Below are positions 1-11,500 of a stretch of 64,000 nt of DNA, one piece after another. Positions within the stretch are counted from its first letter, which is position 1. Each line of letters starts with the position of its first letter. The notes beneath the pieces are model-generated. The model made no database searches, was not told where the DNA came from, and worked only from the letters and a program-made list of their open reading frames with translations. The position numbers and the translations under genes were made by a program. The stretch comes from Phaeodactylibacter xiamenensis (GTDB lineage: Bacteria; Bacteroidota; Bacteroidia; Chitinophagales; Saprospiraceae), in assembly GCF_000759025.1 (NCBI RefSeq), contig NZ_JPOS01000079.1:124001-188000 (forward strand). Direction: 5' to 3'.

Positions 1-1
1 G

Positions 2-451
2 AAGGTCAACGGCAATGCTGAATTGCTCAAAGAACGCAATAAGCATGAACCCGGCGATGAGTTTATGCTGACTATCAACCGGGGCGGTATGATTAAGGAT
101 TTAGGCGCAAAATTCTACCTCTGCGAGCGCGTGGAAGAAGAAGTGCCGGCTATTGTTGAGGAGACGATGGACGTACCGGAAAGCACCCTTGAGCTGGGCA
201 ATTACCGGGCATTCCCGAATCCGAGCTACGGACTGATCCGGGTACAGTTTGCCGCTGAGGAGGCACCGGTAAGCGTGCAAATCACAGATGTCTCCGGCAG
301 AGTGGTGTATCAGCAGCAGCTCAATCAGTTTGATGGCTATTTTGATGAGGAAATCGACCTGAGTGGCGCTACGCCCGGGAATTTATTCCTGACCATTCAG
401 CAAGATGGCAAACTCACCACTAAGCAATTACTGCTGATTAACCGGGTGTAA
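2..451 (+). CDS. C-terminal part of a T9SS type A sorting-domain protein (PDZ-like tail), 5' truncated by window edge
   Basis: Open frame runs from the window edge (KVNGNAELLKERNKHEPGDEFMLTINRGG) and ends in a T9SS type A-like domain (AFPNPSYGLIRVQF...VQITDVSGRVVYQ...GNLFLTIQQDGKLTTKQLLL). Confidence 0.75.
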   Translation, partial: KVNGNAELLKERNKHEPGDEFMLTINRGGMIKDLGAKFYLCERVEEEVPAIVEETMDVPESTLELGNYRAFPNPSYGLIRVQFAAEEAPVSVQITDVSGRVVYQQQLNQFDGYFDEEIDLSGATPGNLFLTIQQDGKLTTKQLLLINRV

Positions 452-519
452 AGAACCATCCTTGAAAAAGTGTTTTGTGCCCAGGGTGCTGATTAGTACC
501 TTGGGCACAAATCGTTTGT

Positions 520-1461
520 ATGAGTTCTTTTGACTTCGACAGCTTCGCCAACCGCCTGCGCAAAATGGACAAGCACCTGCGCAAGTGGGCGCGTAAGAAA
601 AACATCACCTGCTACCGGGTGTACGATGCTGACCTGCCGAGCTTCCCTCTGGCGGTAGACCGGTACGAGGCCTATCTTCACGTTGCGGAGTACAAAAAAG
701 ACCACGGCATGGATGAGGATTCCTACCGGTTGTGGCGGGCCGGCACCCGCCGGGCACTGAGCGAAGCCCTGGAGGTGCCCAATGCCAACATTTACTACAA
801 AGAGCGCAAGCCTCAGAAAGGCCGGGAGCAATACGAAAAGCTGAGCAAACAGCAATCAGAAATCATCGTACAGGAAAACGGGCTACTGTTCATCGTCAAT
901 CTGGCCGATTACCTGGATACCGGGCTGTTTTTGGACCACCGCCCCACCCGGGAAGCCGTCCGTGCTCAGGCCGAAGGTAAACGCGTACTCAACCTTTTTG
1001 CCTACACCGGCTCCTTTACCGTTTATGCGGCAGCGGGCGGCGCAACCGCAACCACCACCATCGACTTGTCGAATACCTATCTGGAATGGGCCAAACGAAA
1101 TCTGGAGCAGAACAACCTCACAGGGCCTCAACATGAGTACGTCCGCGCGGACGTCAAAGCCTGGCTGCAACAGCCGGTGGCGCAAATGTATGACCTCATC
1201 GTACTCGACCCGCCTACCTTTTCCAATTCCAAAGCTATGTATGACATCCTTGACACGCAGCGCGACCACCCCGAGCTCATCAACGGCTGCCTGAAGCGCC
1301 TGTCACCGGAAGGGCTGCTGTATTTCTCCACCAACTTCCGGAAGTTTAAACTGGAACCGGAAAAGTTGCACGCCAGCCGCATCAAAGACATCACCGGCGC
1401 CACCATCCCCAAGGATTTCCGCAATCCTAAGATTCACCACTGCTGGTTGTTGCAGCATTAG
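520..1461 (+). CDS. Class I SAM-dependent 23S rRNA methyltransferase, RlmK/RlmL C-terminal-like
   Basis: NRLRKMDKHLRKWARKKNITCYRVYDADLPSFPLAVDRYEAYLHVAEY resembles the RlmL C-terminal half; VLNLFAYTGSFTVYAAAGGA SAM motif; DLIVLDPPTFSNS motif. Confidence 0.85.
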   Translation: MSSFDFDSFANRLRKMDKHLRKWARKKNITCYRVYDADLPSFPLAVDRYEAYLHVAEYKKDHGMDEDSYRLWRAGTRRALSEALEVPNANIYYKERKPQKGREQYEKLSKQQSEIIVQENGLLFIVNLADYLDTGLFLDHRPTREAVRAQAEGKRVLNLFAYTGSFTVYAAAGGATATTTIDLSNTYLEWAKRNLEQNNLTGPQHEYVRADVKAWLQQPVAQMYDLIVLDPPTFSNSKAMYDILDTQRDHPELINGCLKRLSPEGLLYFSTNFRKFKLEPEKLHASRIKDITGATIPKDFRNPKIHHCWLLQH

Positions 1462-1757
1462 GACGCCGCCCGTCTGAAGCGGTCCAACAGGTAAAACAGC
1501 GCCCCAAACGGGATAAGCGGCAGCAGCCACAAAATTTGAGCACCGTTTAGCCCAAGAGCTTCCTTTAGCAGGAATAGCACGCCCATCCATACCGTAAATC
1601 CAAGGGCTACCAGCAACCGCCGTTTGCGGTCAAAGCGGAGGTCCGTCCCACACTCCGGGCAGGGCCAGGTGTCCCCCAGGCTACGGAATAGCATGCCGCT
1701 GAGGTACGCTTTGGGGCTGTATCGGTATTGGCAGTTTGGACAAGTTCTCGCATCCAT
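1458..1757 (-). CDS. Small zinc-ribbon membrane protein, hypothetical
   Basis: Likely start at MDARTCPNCQYRYSP; CxxC pairs (CPNC, CPEC) plus two hydrophobic segments. Confidence 0.6.
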   Translation of the reverse strand: MDARTCPNCQYRYSPKAYLSGMLFRSLGDTWPCPECGTDLRFDRKRRLLVALGFTVWMGVLFLLKEALGLNGAQILWLLPLIPFGALFYLLDRFRRAAS

Positions 1758-1936
1758 AATTAGTGAAATTTGATTTTTTCTGCTAGATTCCCGGAGAATA
1801 ACCGGTAAAGCCGGTAAGGTTATTTTTGAAAACAACGGTTGGGCGTTTTGGATGACCGTCTTTTCGTTTTTACCGTCTTTTTGAGGTATCCTAATGAGGG
1901 AAACCGGTAACGGTTGCAGCTGAATCCTTAGCAGCT

Positions 1937-2075
1937 ATGCTTAGTTGCAAGCCTCTGCGACCTTTGCGAATACCTTTGCGGTCTTTGCGTGACCCCCTCC
2001 ACGGCCTTTGCGACCCCCTTTGCGGCCTTTGCGTGAACCCCCTCCGTGAACCTTGCAAGCCCCCCAAGCTGTTAA
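1937..2075. repeat. Degenerate tandem repeat of CCTTTGCG(G/A)(T/C)CTTTGCGTGA(A/C)CCCC type
   Basis: Repeated ctttgcg / ctttgcgtga / accccctcc motifs upstream of the pepD start. Confidence 0.7.
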
Positions 2076-2110
2076 ATCATAAGAACAAGACAACAATAGC
2101 AAAAAATACC

Positions 2111-3565
2111 ATGAGTCAAATTCCCACCCTAAGCCTTGAGCCCAAGCCCATCTGGAAAAATTTCGAAGCCCTGAACGCTGTGCCCCGCCCTTCCAAAAAG
2201 GAAGACCGGGTCATTGCCTTCATGCGCGCCTTCGGCGAAAGCCTGAAACTGCCCACCCTGGTCGATGAACTGGGTAACGTCGTCATCAAAAAGCCCGCGA
2301 CGCCCGGCATGGAAAACCGACCCACAGTTATTCTGCAATCTCATCTCGATATGGTGCATCAAAAAAATGCCGGCACCGACTTCGACTTCAATACTGAGGG
2401 CATCCGCAGTACCATACAGGGGGAATGGGTGACCGCAGAAGGCACCACGCTGGGCGCAGACAATGGTATTGGCGTGGCTGCCATCATGGCTGTGCTGGAA
2501 GCCGATGACCTTAAGCACCCGCCCATTGAAGCCCTTTTTACCATAGATGAAGAAACAGGCATGACTGGTGCCAAGGGGCTCGATGCGAGCATGCTGGAGG
2601 GCAGCATCCTGCTCAACCTGGATTCCGAAGAAGACGACGAACTAACTATTGGCTGTGCAGGCGGCATTGACAGCAATACCCAAATGGACTACATGGAAGA
2701 AGCCCCACCCGTCAACAGTACAGCCCTGCAACTAACTGTCCGCGGGCTAAAAGGCGGCCACTCCGGTATGGATATCCACAAAGGGCGGGCGAATGCCAAT
2801 AAGCTAATGAACCGCCTGCTGTACAAAACCGGTGAACCCTATGGGCTCCGCATCGCCTCCATTGATGGCGGCAGCCTCCGCAACGCCATTCCCCGGGAGT
2901 CTGTAGCCATAGTGGTGGTTCCCAACGGGCATCTGACTGCCTTCCTGGAAGCCTTTGAAGCCCGCCGCCGGGAAATGTTAAGTGAGTTTGCCGCTATTGA
3001 GCCCGGAATGACGATTGAGCAGGCTGAAACCACCCTCCCCGAAAAGGTCATGCGGCTGGAAGACCAGGAAAAAGTCCTCGCTGCTCTTTACGCCGTCCCG
3101 AATGGCGTATGGCGCATGAGCCCCGATATTCCCAATCTGGTGGAAACTTCCAGCAGCCTGGCCAGAGTCATCGTGAAGGACGGAAGCTTTGTGACGCAGA
3201 GCCTGCAGCGCAGTTCCATTGAGTCGGGTAAGCATGATGTGGCTGCTGCCGTTCGCGCTGCCTTTGAAGCCGCTGGTGCGACAGTGGTCAACGATGGCGA
3301 CTACCCCGGTTGGGCCCCTGATGCTGATTCCAAAATCATGCGCACGATGGAAGGCCTGTACAAAGACCTCTTCGACGATGCCCCCAAGGTCTCTGCCTGT
3401 CACGCCGGCCTGGAATGCGGTATTCTCAGTCAGCACATGCCGGAGCTGGATATGATTTCCTTTGGGCCCACTATCCACCACGCCCACTCGCCCGATGAAC
3501 AGGTGCATATTGCTTCGGTGCAGAAGTTTTGGCGGTATTTGGTAGGGGCGTTGGAGCGGATTTAA
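2111..3565 (+). CDS. pepD: Aminoacyl-histidine dipeptidase (PepD-like, M20 family)
   Basis: MSQIPTLSLEPKPIWKNFEALNAVPRPSKKEDRV; LQSHLDMVHQKN, GADNGIG, FTIDEETGMTGA metal-site motifs; the upstream extension to 1937 is a repeat. Confidence 0.88.
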   Translation: MSQIPTLSLEPKPIWKNFEALNAVPRPSKKEDRVIAFMRAFGESLKLPTLVDELGNVVIKKPATPGMENRPTVILQSHLDMVHQKNAGTDFDFNTEGIRSTIQGEWVTAEGTTLGADNGIGVAAIMAVLEADDLKHPPIEALFTIDEETGMTGAKGLDASMLEGSILLNLDSEEDDELTIGCAGGIDSNTQMDYMEEAPPVNSTALQLTVRGLKGGHSGMDIHKGRANANKLMNRLLYKTGEPYGLRIASIDGGSLRNAIPRESVAIVVVPNGHLTAFLEAFEARRREMLSEFAAIEPGMTIEQAETTLPEKVMRLEDQEKVLAALYAVPNGVWRMSPDIPNLVETSSSLARVIVKDGSFVTQSLQRSSIESGKHDVAAAVRAAFEAAGATVVNDGDYPGWAPDADSKIMRTMEGLYKDLFDDAPKVSACHAGLECGILSQHMPELDMISFGPTIHHAHSPDEQVHIASVQKFWRYLVGALERI

Positions 3566-3569
3566 AGAC

Positions 3570-3595
3570 TTTAGCGAATTTTCGCTAAATTTTAT
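3570..3595 (+). terminator. Rho-independent-like terminator after pepD
   Basis: TTTAGCGAA TT TTCGCTAAA stem followed by TTTTATT. Confidence 0.55.
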
Positions 3596-3663
3596 TGCGT
3601 GTCCGGTCAAATATGCCGATATTATGCGGGTAAAATCATTACCTATAAAAAAGAGTTAGACCC

Positions 3664-5469
3664 ATGGCCGAGTACGTCAATATGGACACCCTGCGCTTTC
3701 AGCTTTATCAGGTGCACGATATGCCGCAGCTTTTTCAGTATGCCCGTTATGCGGAATACGATAAGGATGCAGTGGATATCTTTCTGGACTCCATCAAGGA
3801 TTTCTCCGATCAGGATTTATACCCTTCCTTCCGGGAAATGGATGAAGCCCCGGCGCACTTTAAGGATGGCAAAATCGTTGTGCACCCTGCTGTAGGGGAG
3901 GCGATGAAAAAAGGAGGCGAACTGGGCGTAATTGGCGCGTCCTACGATATGCAAGCCGGCGGGCTTCAACTGCCGGGCATGGCATTCCACGCAGCCTACT
4001 ACATTATGGAGGCGGCTAATAATAACATACCGGGCTACCTGGGGCTGACCGCCGGTGCTGCTCACCTCATTATTGCCTTTGGCAACGAATGGCTGAACGA
4101 AACCTTTGTGGGCAAAATGCTGGGCGGTCAGTGGGGAGGTACCATGTGCCTAACCGAGCCACAGGCAGGCAGCTCACTTTCGGATATCACCACCACCGCC
4201 TACCCTCAGGAGGATGGCACTTACCGGATCAAAGGGCAGAAAATTTTCATCTCCGGAGGGGATCATGAGCACAACGACAACTTCGTGCACCTCGTGCTGG
4301 CCCGCATCGAAGGCGCACCGGCAGGGACAAAGGGTATCTCCCTGTTTGTGGTGCCGAAAAAGCGCCCGGAAGCAGGCAACCTGGTACCCAATGACGTCAT
4401 CACGGCAGGCGATTACCAAAAAATGGGCCAAAAGGGTTACTGTACCACCCACCTGGTATTTGGAGAAAATGAAGGGTCTACCGGCTGGCTCGTAGGTGAG
4501 CCGCATAAGGGGCTGAAGTACATGTTCCAAATGATGAATGAGGCGCGGATCGCGGTAGGGCGAGGTGCGGTATCTATCGCTTCGGCTGCCTATCACGCTT
4601 CCCTGCAGTACGCACAGGAGCGCCCGCAGGGCCGCCGCCTGAAAAACGATGGCACGAAGGATGTCTCCGAAGAGCAGACGCTCATCATCAACCATCCGGA
4701 TGTACGCCGGATGCTGCTTCTGCAAAAGGCTATATACGAAGGGGCATTGAGCGTGGTTAATCAGACGGCACTGTACCATGACCTGGAAATGGTATCCGAA
4801 GGGGAAGACCATGAAAAATACTACCTCCTGCTGGAACTGCTCACGCCGATTGCCAAAACCTATCCATCTGAGAAGTGCCGGGAAGCCGTGGACAATGGGC
4901 TGCAGGTGCTGGGCGGTTACGGTTTCTGCACCGATTTCGTGTTGCAGCAATACCTGAGAGATATCCGGATTATGTCTATCTACGAAGGCACCACTGGCAT
5001 TCAGTCGCAGGACCTCCTGGGGCGAAAGGTGACGATGCAGAAAGGCAAAGCCCTGGAATACCTGGCTGCCGAAGTGCAAAAAGATATGGAAGCGGCACTG
5101 ACCTACGATGAGCTCAAGCCTTACGCTGGCATGCTGGGCCAAAAATTACAGCTGGTGCAAAAAGTACTGGGCAAGCTGATGCCTTACGCCATGAAAGGAC
5201 AGTATGAGCGCTACCTGTCCGACGCGACCCTCTTCATGCAGATGATGAGCACGGTAGTGGTAGGCTGGCAATGGCTCAAAATGGCGACTGCTGCCAAACA
5301 GGCTCTCGTCACTGGTGATGATACGTACACCACGGCTTTCTACGAAAGTAAGGTGCATACCCTTAAGTTTTTCTACAAGTACGAACTGGCGAAAGTCGAC
5401 AGCCTGGCTCAAATCCTGATGGATGAAGCGGTGCTGACGATCCTGGAAGAGAAGGAGCTGATTTGCTAG
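3664..5469 (+). CDS. Acyl-CoA dehydrogenase family protein
   Basis: GGTMCLTEPQAGSSLSDITTTA, IKGQKIFISGGDHE, ARIAVGRGAVSIASAAYHASLQYAQERPQGR, QVLGGYGFCTDFVLQQYLRDIRIMSIYEGTTGIQ are typical of the family. Confidence 0.93.
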   Translation: MAEYVNMDTLRFQLYQVHDMPQLFQYARYAEYDKDAVDIFLDSIKDFSDQDLYPSFREMDEAPAHFKDGKIVVHPAVGEAMKKGGELGVIGASYDMQAGGLQLPGMAFHAAYYIMEAANNNIPGYLGLTAGAAHLIIAFGNEWLNETFVGKMLGGQWGGTMCLTEPQAGSSLSDITTTAYPQEDGTYRIKGQKIFISGGDHEHNDNFVHLVLARIEGAPAGTKGISLFVVPKKRPEAGNLVPNDVITAGDYQKMGQKGYCTTHLVFGENEGSTGWLVGEPHKGLKYMFQMMNEARIAVGRGAVSIASAAYHASLQYAQERPQGRRLKNDGTKDVSEEQTLIINHPDVRRMLLLQKAIYEGALSVVNQTALYHDLEMVSEGEDHEKYYLLLELLTPIAKTYPSEKCREAVDNGLQVLGGYGFCTDFVLQQYLRDIRIMSIYEGTTGIQSQDLLGRKVTMQKGKALEYLAAEVQKDMEAALTYDELKPYAGMLGQKLQLVQKVLGKLMPYAMKGQYERYLSDATLFMQMMSTVVVGWQWLKMATAAKQALVTGDDTYTTAFYESKVHTLKFFYKYELAKVDSLAQILMDEAVLTILEEKELIC

Positions 5470-5490
5470 GACCGACTCTGCGCCTGTAAA

Positions 5491-5527
5491 TAAAAAACGC
5501 CCGGTGAGCCTTGTTGCTTACCGGGCG
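5491..5527 (-). terminator. Terminator for the minus-strand adhesin gene
   Basis: CGCCCGGTAAGC...GCTCACCGGGCG followed by TTTTTTA on the minus strand. Confidence 0.7.
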
Positions 5528-5550
5528 TCGTCGTTAGCAGACAGTCAAAT

Positions 5551-8500
5551 TTACCGCATCAGAACCACGTCGCCTTTGAACTGGGCGGTGGTACCGTTCT
5601 TGAAGGTCACCGTTACGTAGTACACGAAGACGCCGCTATTCATCAGGCTGCCGCGGAAGGTGCCATCCCAGCCAAACTGATCGTCATTGATGGGGAAGTT
5701 GTAAGCTTCAAAGACGGGTTCTCCCCATCGGTTGTAAACCTGGAATTCATCGACCTGCTCTACCCGGTCATCTCCCTGAACATAGAAGATGTCATTGACG
5801 CCATCCTCATTAGGAGAGAAGACATTGGGGAGGTAAACGCTTTGGCGCTGGTCCACAATGACGTTGACTTGGTCTCCCGCCATGCAGCCATTTATGTCCT
5901 GCACCATGACTGAATAGGCCGTAGTGACCAAAGGCGTAACCACCTGCTCCAGGCAATCGGGGCATTCGGTTGGGAAGCGGGGCTCCCAGATGATGGTATC
6001 GATATCTTCAGGCGCTATGTTGGTCTCAATGGCCAGGATAGCTGATGCACCGGTCTGAATGTCGATGTCTTCGCCCAAACTGACTTCCAGCTCAAGTGGC
6101 TGATTGATGAGGATAGCAGCGGTAGTTACACAACCATTCACATCCTGTACCGCAACAGAGTAGTTGCCATCATCCAGCCCGGTAAAGGTGCTGTTGTTTT
6201 GGAAAGCGCCACCGTCAAGGGCGTAAACGTAAGGCGGTGTGCCTCCTTCCGCCACTATCTGCACGGCGCCATCGGTTTCCCCAAAGCAGGAAATAGGGCT
6301 GACGTTGAGGTTGATCAGCAGGTCCTCCGGGGCAGTGAGGATTACAGAATCCACCGCTATGCAGCCATTGGCGCTGGAGACCGTCACGTAGTGGGTGCCT
6401 GCCGGCAAATTGTCCACCTCTGGCGTGTTTGCCCCGGTAGACCAGCTGTAGCTAAAGGGCGGCTCAAATTCGTTGCTGAGAATATCCACTGCAGCTATGC
6501 CATCGTCACCACCGGCGCAGCTGACCTCAAACGGGCCGTAGCTAGACGTTACATTAGCAGCAATTTCCAGCGGGGCCAGGGTGGTGGTTGTAATCACCAC
6601 GCTATCGCACCCAAACTGATTGGTTAGGATTTCGGTCACGGTCCCCACATCCTCCGGCTGGCAGGAAGCGGTATTGATCAGTGTGGTATCCGAAGGCAGC
6701 AGGGTAGTGGTGGTAATGACTAAGCTATCGCACCCATTCTGATTGGTGAACAGTTCCTGCGTAGTCCCCACATCAGCCGGGTCGCAGCTATTGGCGCTGA
6801 CCATGGTGGTGTCGCTCATTAGCAGGGTAGTGGTGGTGATGATCAGGCTATCGCACCCAAACTGATTAGACAATAAGGTCTCCTCTGTGCCTACATCGGC
6901 AGGGTCGCAACTGGACTGTGTCAGGAAAGTGGTATCACTGGGTAGCAGGCTCGTGATGGTCAAAATGAGGCTGTCACAGCCAAATTGATTCGTCAGTAAA
7001 ACTTCCTCTGTCCCTACATCAGCCGGATCGCAACTGCCTGCTTCCACCATAGTAGTGTCACTGGGCAGCAGGCTGGTAACGGTGATCACCAGACTATCGC
7101 ACCCGAACTGATTTACAAATAATTCCTGCGTGGTACCTGCCTCTGCCGGGTCGCAGGTCTCCGCTGCCACTTGCACCGTATCGCTAGGCAGGAGGGTGGT
7201 GGTGGTCACGATCAGGCTGTCGCACCCAAACTGATTGGTCAGCAGCACTTCTGCTGTGCCCACCTCAGCCGGATCACAACTGGCCGCATCGAGGAAGGTC
7301 GTGTCGCTGGGTAGTAATGTCGTTGTTGTAACCACCAGGCTGTCACACCCGAACTGATTGGTCAGCAGGACTTCGGCCGTACCCACGTCCGCCGGGTTGC
7401 AGCTGGTGGCATCCAGAAAGACGGTGTCGCTCGGCAAAAGAGTAGTGGTGGTGATGACGAGGCTGTCGCATCCGTCCTGATTGCTAAAGAGTTCCTCCGT
7501 TGTGCCTACCTCTATCGGGTCACAGGTGGTCGCATCGAGCAGCGTGGTATCGCTTTCCAGGAAAAGCGTTGTCGTTACGACGAGGCTATCGCACCCAAAC
7601 TGATTCATCAGGAGGTCTTCCGTAGTGCCAACATCCGCCGGGTCACAGGAACTGATTTCCACGAAAGTGGTATCACTGGGCAGCAGGGTAGTGGTGGTGA
7701 TAACGAGGCTGTCGCACCCGTCCTGATTGCTAAAGAGCTCCTCCGTTGTGCCCACCTCTGCCGGGTCACAGGATTCGAGCTGCACCATGACCGTATCACT
7801 GAGCAGCAGAGAGACGGTGGTTATGATGACACTATCGCAGCCATCGGTATTGGTCAGCACTTCCGTAAAAGTCCCGGTTTGCGCCGGATCGCAGTTGGTG
7901 TCACTGAGCAGGGTCGTATCCGGAATGTTGACCACAAGGGTGGAAAACAACAGGCTGTCGCAGCTATTGGAACCGATCAGGGTGTCCACATAGGTGCCTG
8001 GCATGGTTTGGAAAGCACCGCCTAGCAGCAGGCTGTCCCCCTGGCAAATTTCCAATGTCTGGTTGGCACTCGTTGGGAAATTGAGGATTACAGTGGCGCT
8101 GTCTGATAATATGTTGCTGCAACCGGCCGGAGAGCTGTCACTAAGGCTGGTCAGCACATAAGTCGCGGCTCCATCCGGCATCACCGGCAGTGAATAAGGC
8201 GAGTTGACATTCTCAACCGTATTGAGCACCCCATTGGCTTCATAGGTGAAATCGAAGGGGGCAGTACCGGCGAAGTCAAAGGTAAGCAGGGCTGTAGCCC
8301 CTTCACAAATAGCGGTATCTCCGGTTAGGGTGCCAGCTGGCAGCGCGTAAAATACTACAGGCGCACCAATGGAAACCGAAAGGCAGGGGCTACTGTAGTC
8401 GGGAGCGCCGCCCGGGGTGACATCTGTAGCTACTGCGGATACATAATAGGTCTGGCCAAAATTCATGCCCGCCTGAAAGTTGAATACCGGGCTGTCGTTT

Positions 8501-11500
8501 TCTGCAAAGATGGAACCCAGTGAAGTGCCGTTGTTGTCATGCAATACGAACAGCAGGGTGTCATTGGGGTCTAGCTGAGCATCCTGATTGAAAATCAATG
8601 TAGCGGCCTCATCCTCACAAGCGGTGACCAGATTGGTGGCCATGGAACCAGCGACCGTAGCACAATCGCAGGAGAAAGTTCCGGAAACGACCGTGGGGTT
8701 GCAGTCATTGGCATCGGTGACGGTGATACTGTAGGCGCTACCATTGGCAAGGGGCGGCGTGGTATAATCCGGTGGGGTATTATTCACAATCGTGCCATCG
8801 CTGAATTGCAACTGATAGGTGGTGCTGTCCCCACCGCTAATGCTGAAGCTCAGGGTGTAATTGGTGTTGGTGGAGTCGCAGGTAGTCATGATACCGGAAA
8901 CGGTTGGAGCTGTGTTCAGTACCACTTCGGCATTGCCGGTACCAGTCACTGTACAGCCATTCCCATCTGTTACATTCAGTAAAGTGTAACTACCAGGCAG
9001 CGTGGCATTGAAGACCGCAGTCGAGTCGTTGGTGGTCAGGGCAGGCTGTGCATCTCCGTCAATAGCCACAGTGTATGTGAAAGGCTGCTGCCCGGCAAAG
9101 TCGAGTGTTAAAGCCACCGTATCCCCGCTGCCCTGGCAGATGCTGCCATTGCCACTGATTATGCCTGAAGGCAAATCGAAGATTTCAATAGTCAGCGTAT
9201 CAGCGGCGGTACAGCCCTCGGTTGTGGTGAAGGTATAGGTCACGTCATGCAGCCCGCCACCCAGTGCAGTGGGGTCTACGTTGCCCTGAGTATCAGCAGC
9301 GCCCGACCAAACCCCTCCGGCTGGGCTGGCAGAAAGGGGCTGAAGGGTGTCATTGGCACAAAATGGCCCGGCAGTAGCGATAACAGGCGCAGGCAAGGGG
9401 CTCACGGTGATAGAAATCGTATCCGCATCAGAACAACCGGCAGCATTCTCAAAAGTATAAATAGCCTGGTAGGTACCCGGCCCGTTGGCATTGGGATCGA
9501 ATACCCCGATCGTGGAGGCATCGCCCGACCAGGTACCGCCCATTGGTGTGGCAGAAAGATTGATGGGCGCTGCATCTTCGCAAAGCGTGCCCACAGAATC
9601 AATCAGGACTACCGGCAGAGGCAGGATGTCCAGTTGCAGGGTATCGGTACCTTCACAACCTTCCGGATCGGTGTAATCGTAAATCGCCTGATAGGTGCCT
9701 GGTGTCAGTGCAGAGGGGTCAAAAATGCCCTGTGCATCCACATCGCCCGACCAGGTGCCGCCCGCAGGAGCGCCTATGAGCGTATCCGGCATAGCCCCTT
9801 CGCAGTAAGGGCCGGGGTCTTGAATACTCACCTGAAGGTCAGAGCTGATTTCGAGGTCAAGAGTAGCCACCGCAACACACCCATTGGCATCTGTGTAGGT
9901 ATAGGTTACGGTGTAGGTGCCGTTGGTCCGCCCGGATGGGTCGAAGGTGCCGCCTGGCGTAGCTTCACCCCCCCATACGCCACCGCCGGGAATACCGGTG
10001 AGGGGCACGGGTGGGCTACTGCTGCAAAATGGTCCCTGTGGCGCATCAATATAGGTGAAAGGCGGTATTGCAACTTCAATCAGGAAGTCGTCCGTAGCCG
10101 TGCAGAAATTCGCATCCGTAAAGGTGTACGTGACCAGGTGAAAGCCTGGCCCAGCCTGCTGAGGGTTAAATAGGCCGTTAGGCGCTACTTCCCCGCCCCA
10201 GGTGCCGCCCGGAGGAAAGGCTTCAAGCACTACCGGCAGATCATCCTGGCAAAATGGATCCGGCTCAACAATAGCAACTACAGGATCGGGGACAATCTCA
10301 AAAACCAGATCTTCGGTAGTTGTACATCCGTTATTGTCTGTATAGGTATAGGTAGCGGTGTGAAGGCCCGGCCCGAGGACCCCGGTGATGACTTGCCCGT
10401 TGGGTAGTGCCACACCGCCCCAGGTACCTCCAAAAGGCTGAGCCTGTAGGGTGACGACACCCTCGCTCATACAAAAAGGCCCGGGAGTAGAGAAGGTCAC
10501 CGTTGGCGGCGGCAGAATCGTTACAAAGCCAGTTTGCGTCCCTGAACATCCATTCGGACCGGTAGCAGCGTAAGTCACCTGAAAGGAGCCCACACCTAAA
10601 GCTTGGGGGTTAACCTGTCCGGAGGGTGTGGCAACACCGCCCCAGGTACCACCCGGAGGCGTGGCGGTAAGGGTAACCGGAGGCCCTTCCGGGCAAAGAG
10701 GCTGCCCGGAGTTGATGACGATCGTTGGGCCGGTTAGGACCTGAATATCGAGTGTCGCCTCATTAGGGCAGATTGCTCCGGGGGTAGAGTACGTCACCTC
10801 ATGAATACCGGGGCCATTGTTCGCGGGTACAAACAAGCCGGTACTGGTGGCATCACCGCCCCAGGTACCGCCCGGTGGGTTGGCCGTCAGTTGAAAAGGA
10901 GGGTCTTCCGGGCAAAAAGGCCCCGCTGGAAAAATAGTAGGATCAGGCCCTCCTCCCGGATCACCCGGTGCGATAGTTGCGGTACCCCCGATTTCGAGCG
11001 AAAAGCCTACATCATTACCGGTGATGTTGTCCAGAATAAGCAGGTAAGTCGTACCGGCTGTCAGGTTGACCGTATTTTCCCATTCGGCGGCACCAGTGAC
11101 CCCCCAGGAAGCCTGCGGGTTGGTCGCGATGCCAGTGGGCACAAAAGGTGGGGTATTGATGGGCCCTACGTAATTACAGGAGATTTGCTGGGACCCCGCG
11201 TTCCCCGGGCAGGCATTTGCCAGCAAGGCAAAATCATAATCCGCACCCAGATTGTTAGGCGTAAGCAGCATTTCGAAAGTTCCGGCGCTGGTCGCTTCGA
11301 AAATAAAGTAATAAGTGTCGTGTTCCCCACCGACCAGGCAGGTACCATTGGCCAGGTTATCGTTATCATTTCCAGGCCCGGCAACTGTAGGCACGTTAAT
11401 GGGTCCCGGTCCGGCGAGTGGGGCGGGAGAGCAACAGTCCAGTTGTGCTTTGAGTGGGAAGGCACCAAACAGTAGTGCACCAAAAACAAGCAAGAGTAGT

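Noticed and set aside
1937-2110. N-terminal extension of the PepD ORF (MLSCKPLRPLRIPLRSLRDPLHG...)
   Set aside because: Encoded by the CTTTGCG repeat block; the natural start is most likely MSQIPTLSLEPKPIW at 2111.
4174-5142. 322-aa minus-strand ORF inside the acyl-CoA dehydrogenase gene
   Set aside because: It is antisense to a strongly conserved enzyme and shows no recognisable domain; typical of shadow ORFs in GC-rich coding sequence.
9247-10173. 308-aa plus-strand ORF inside the adhesin gene
   Set aside because: Antisense to the periodic Ig-like repeats of the T9SS adhesin, with no domain signature.
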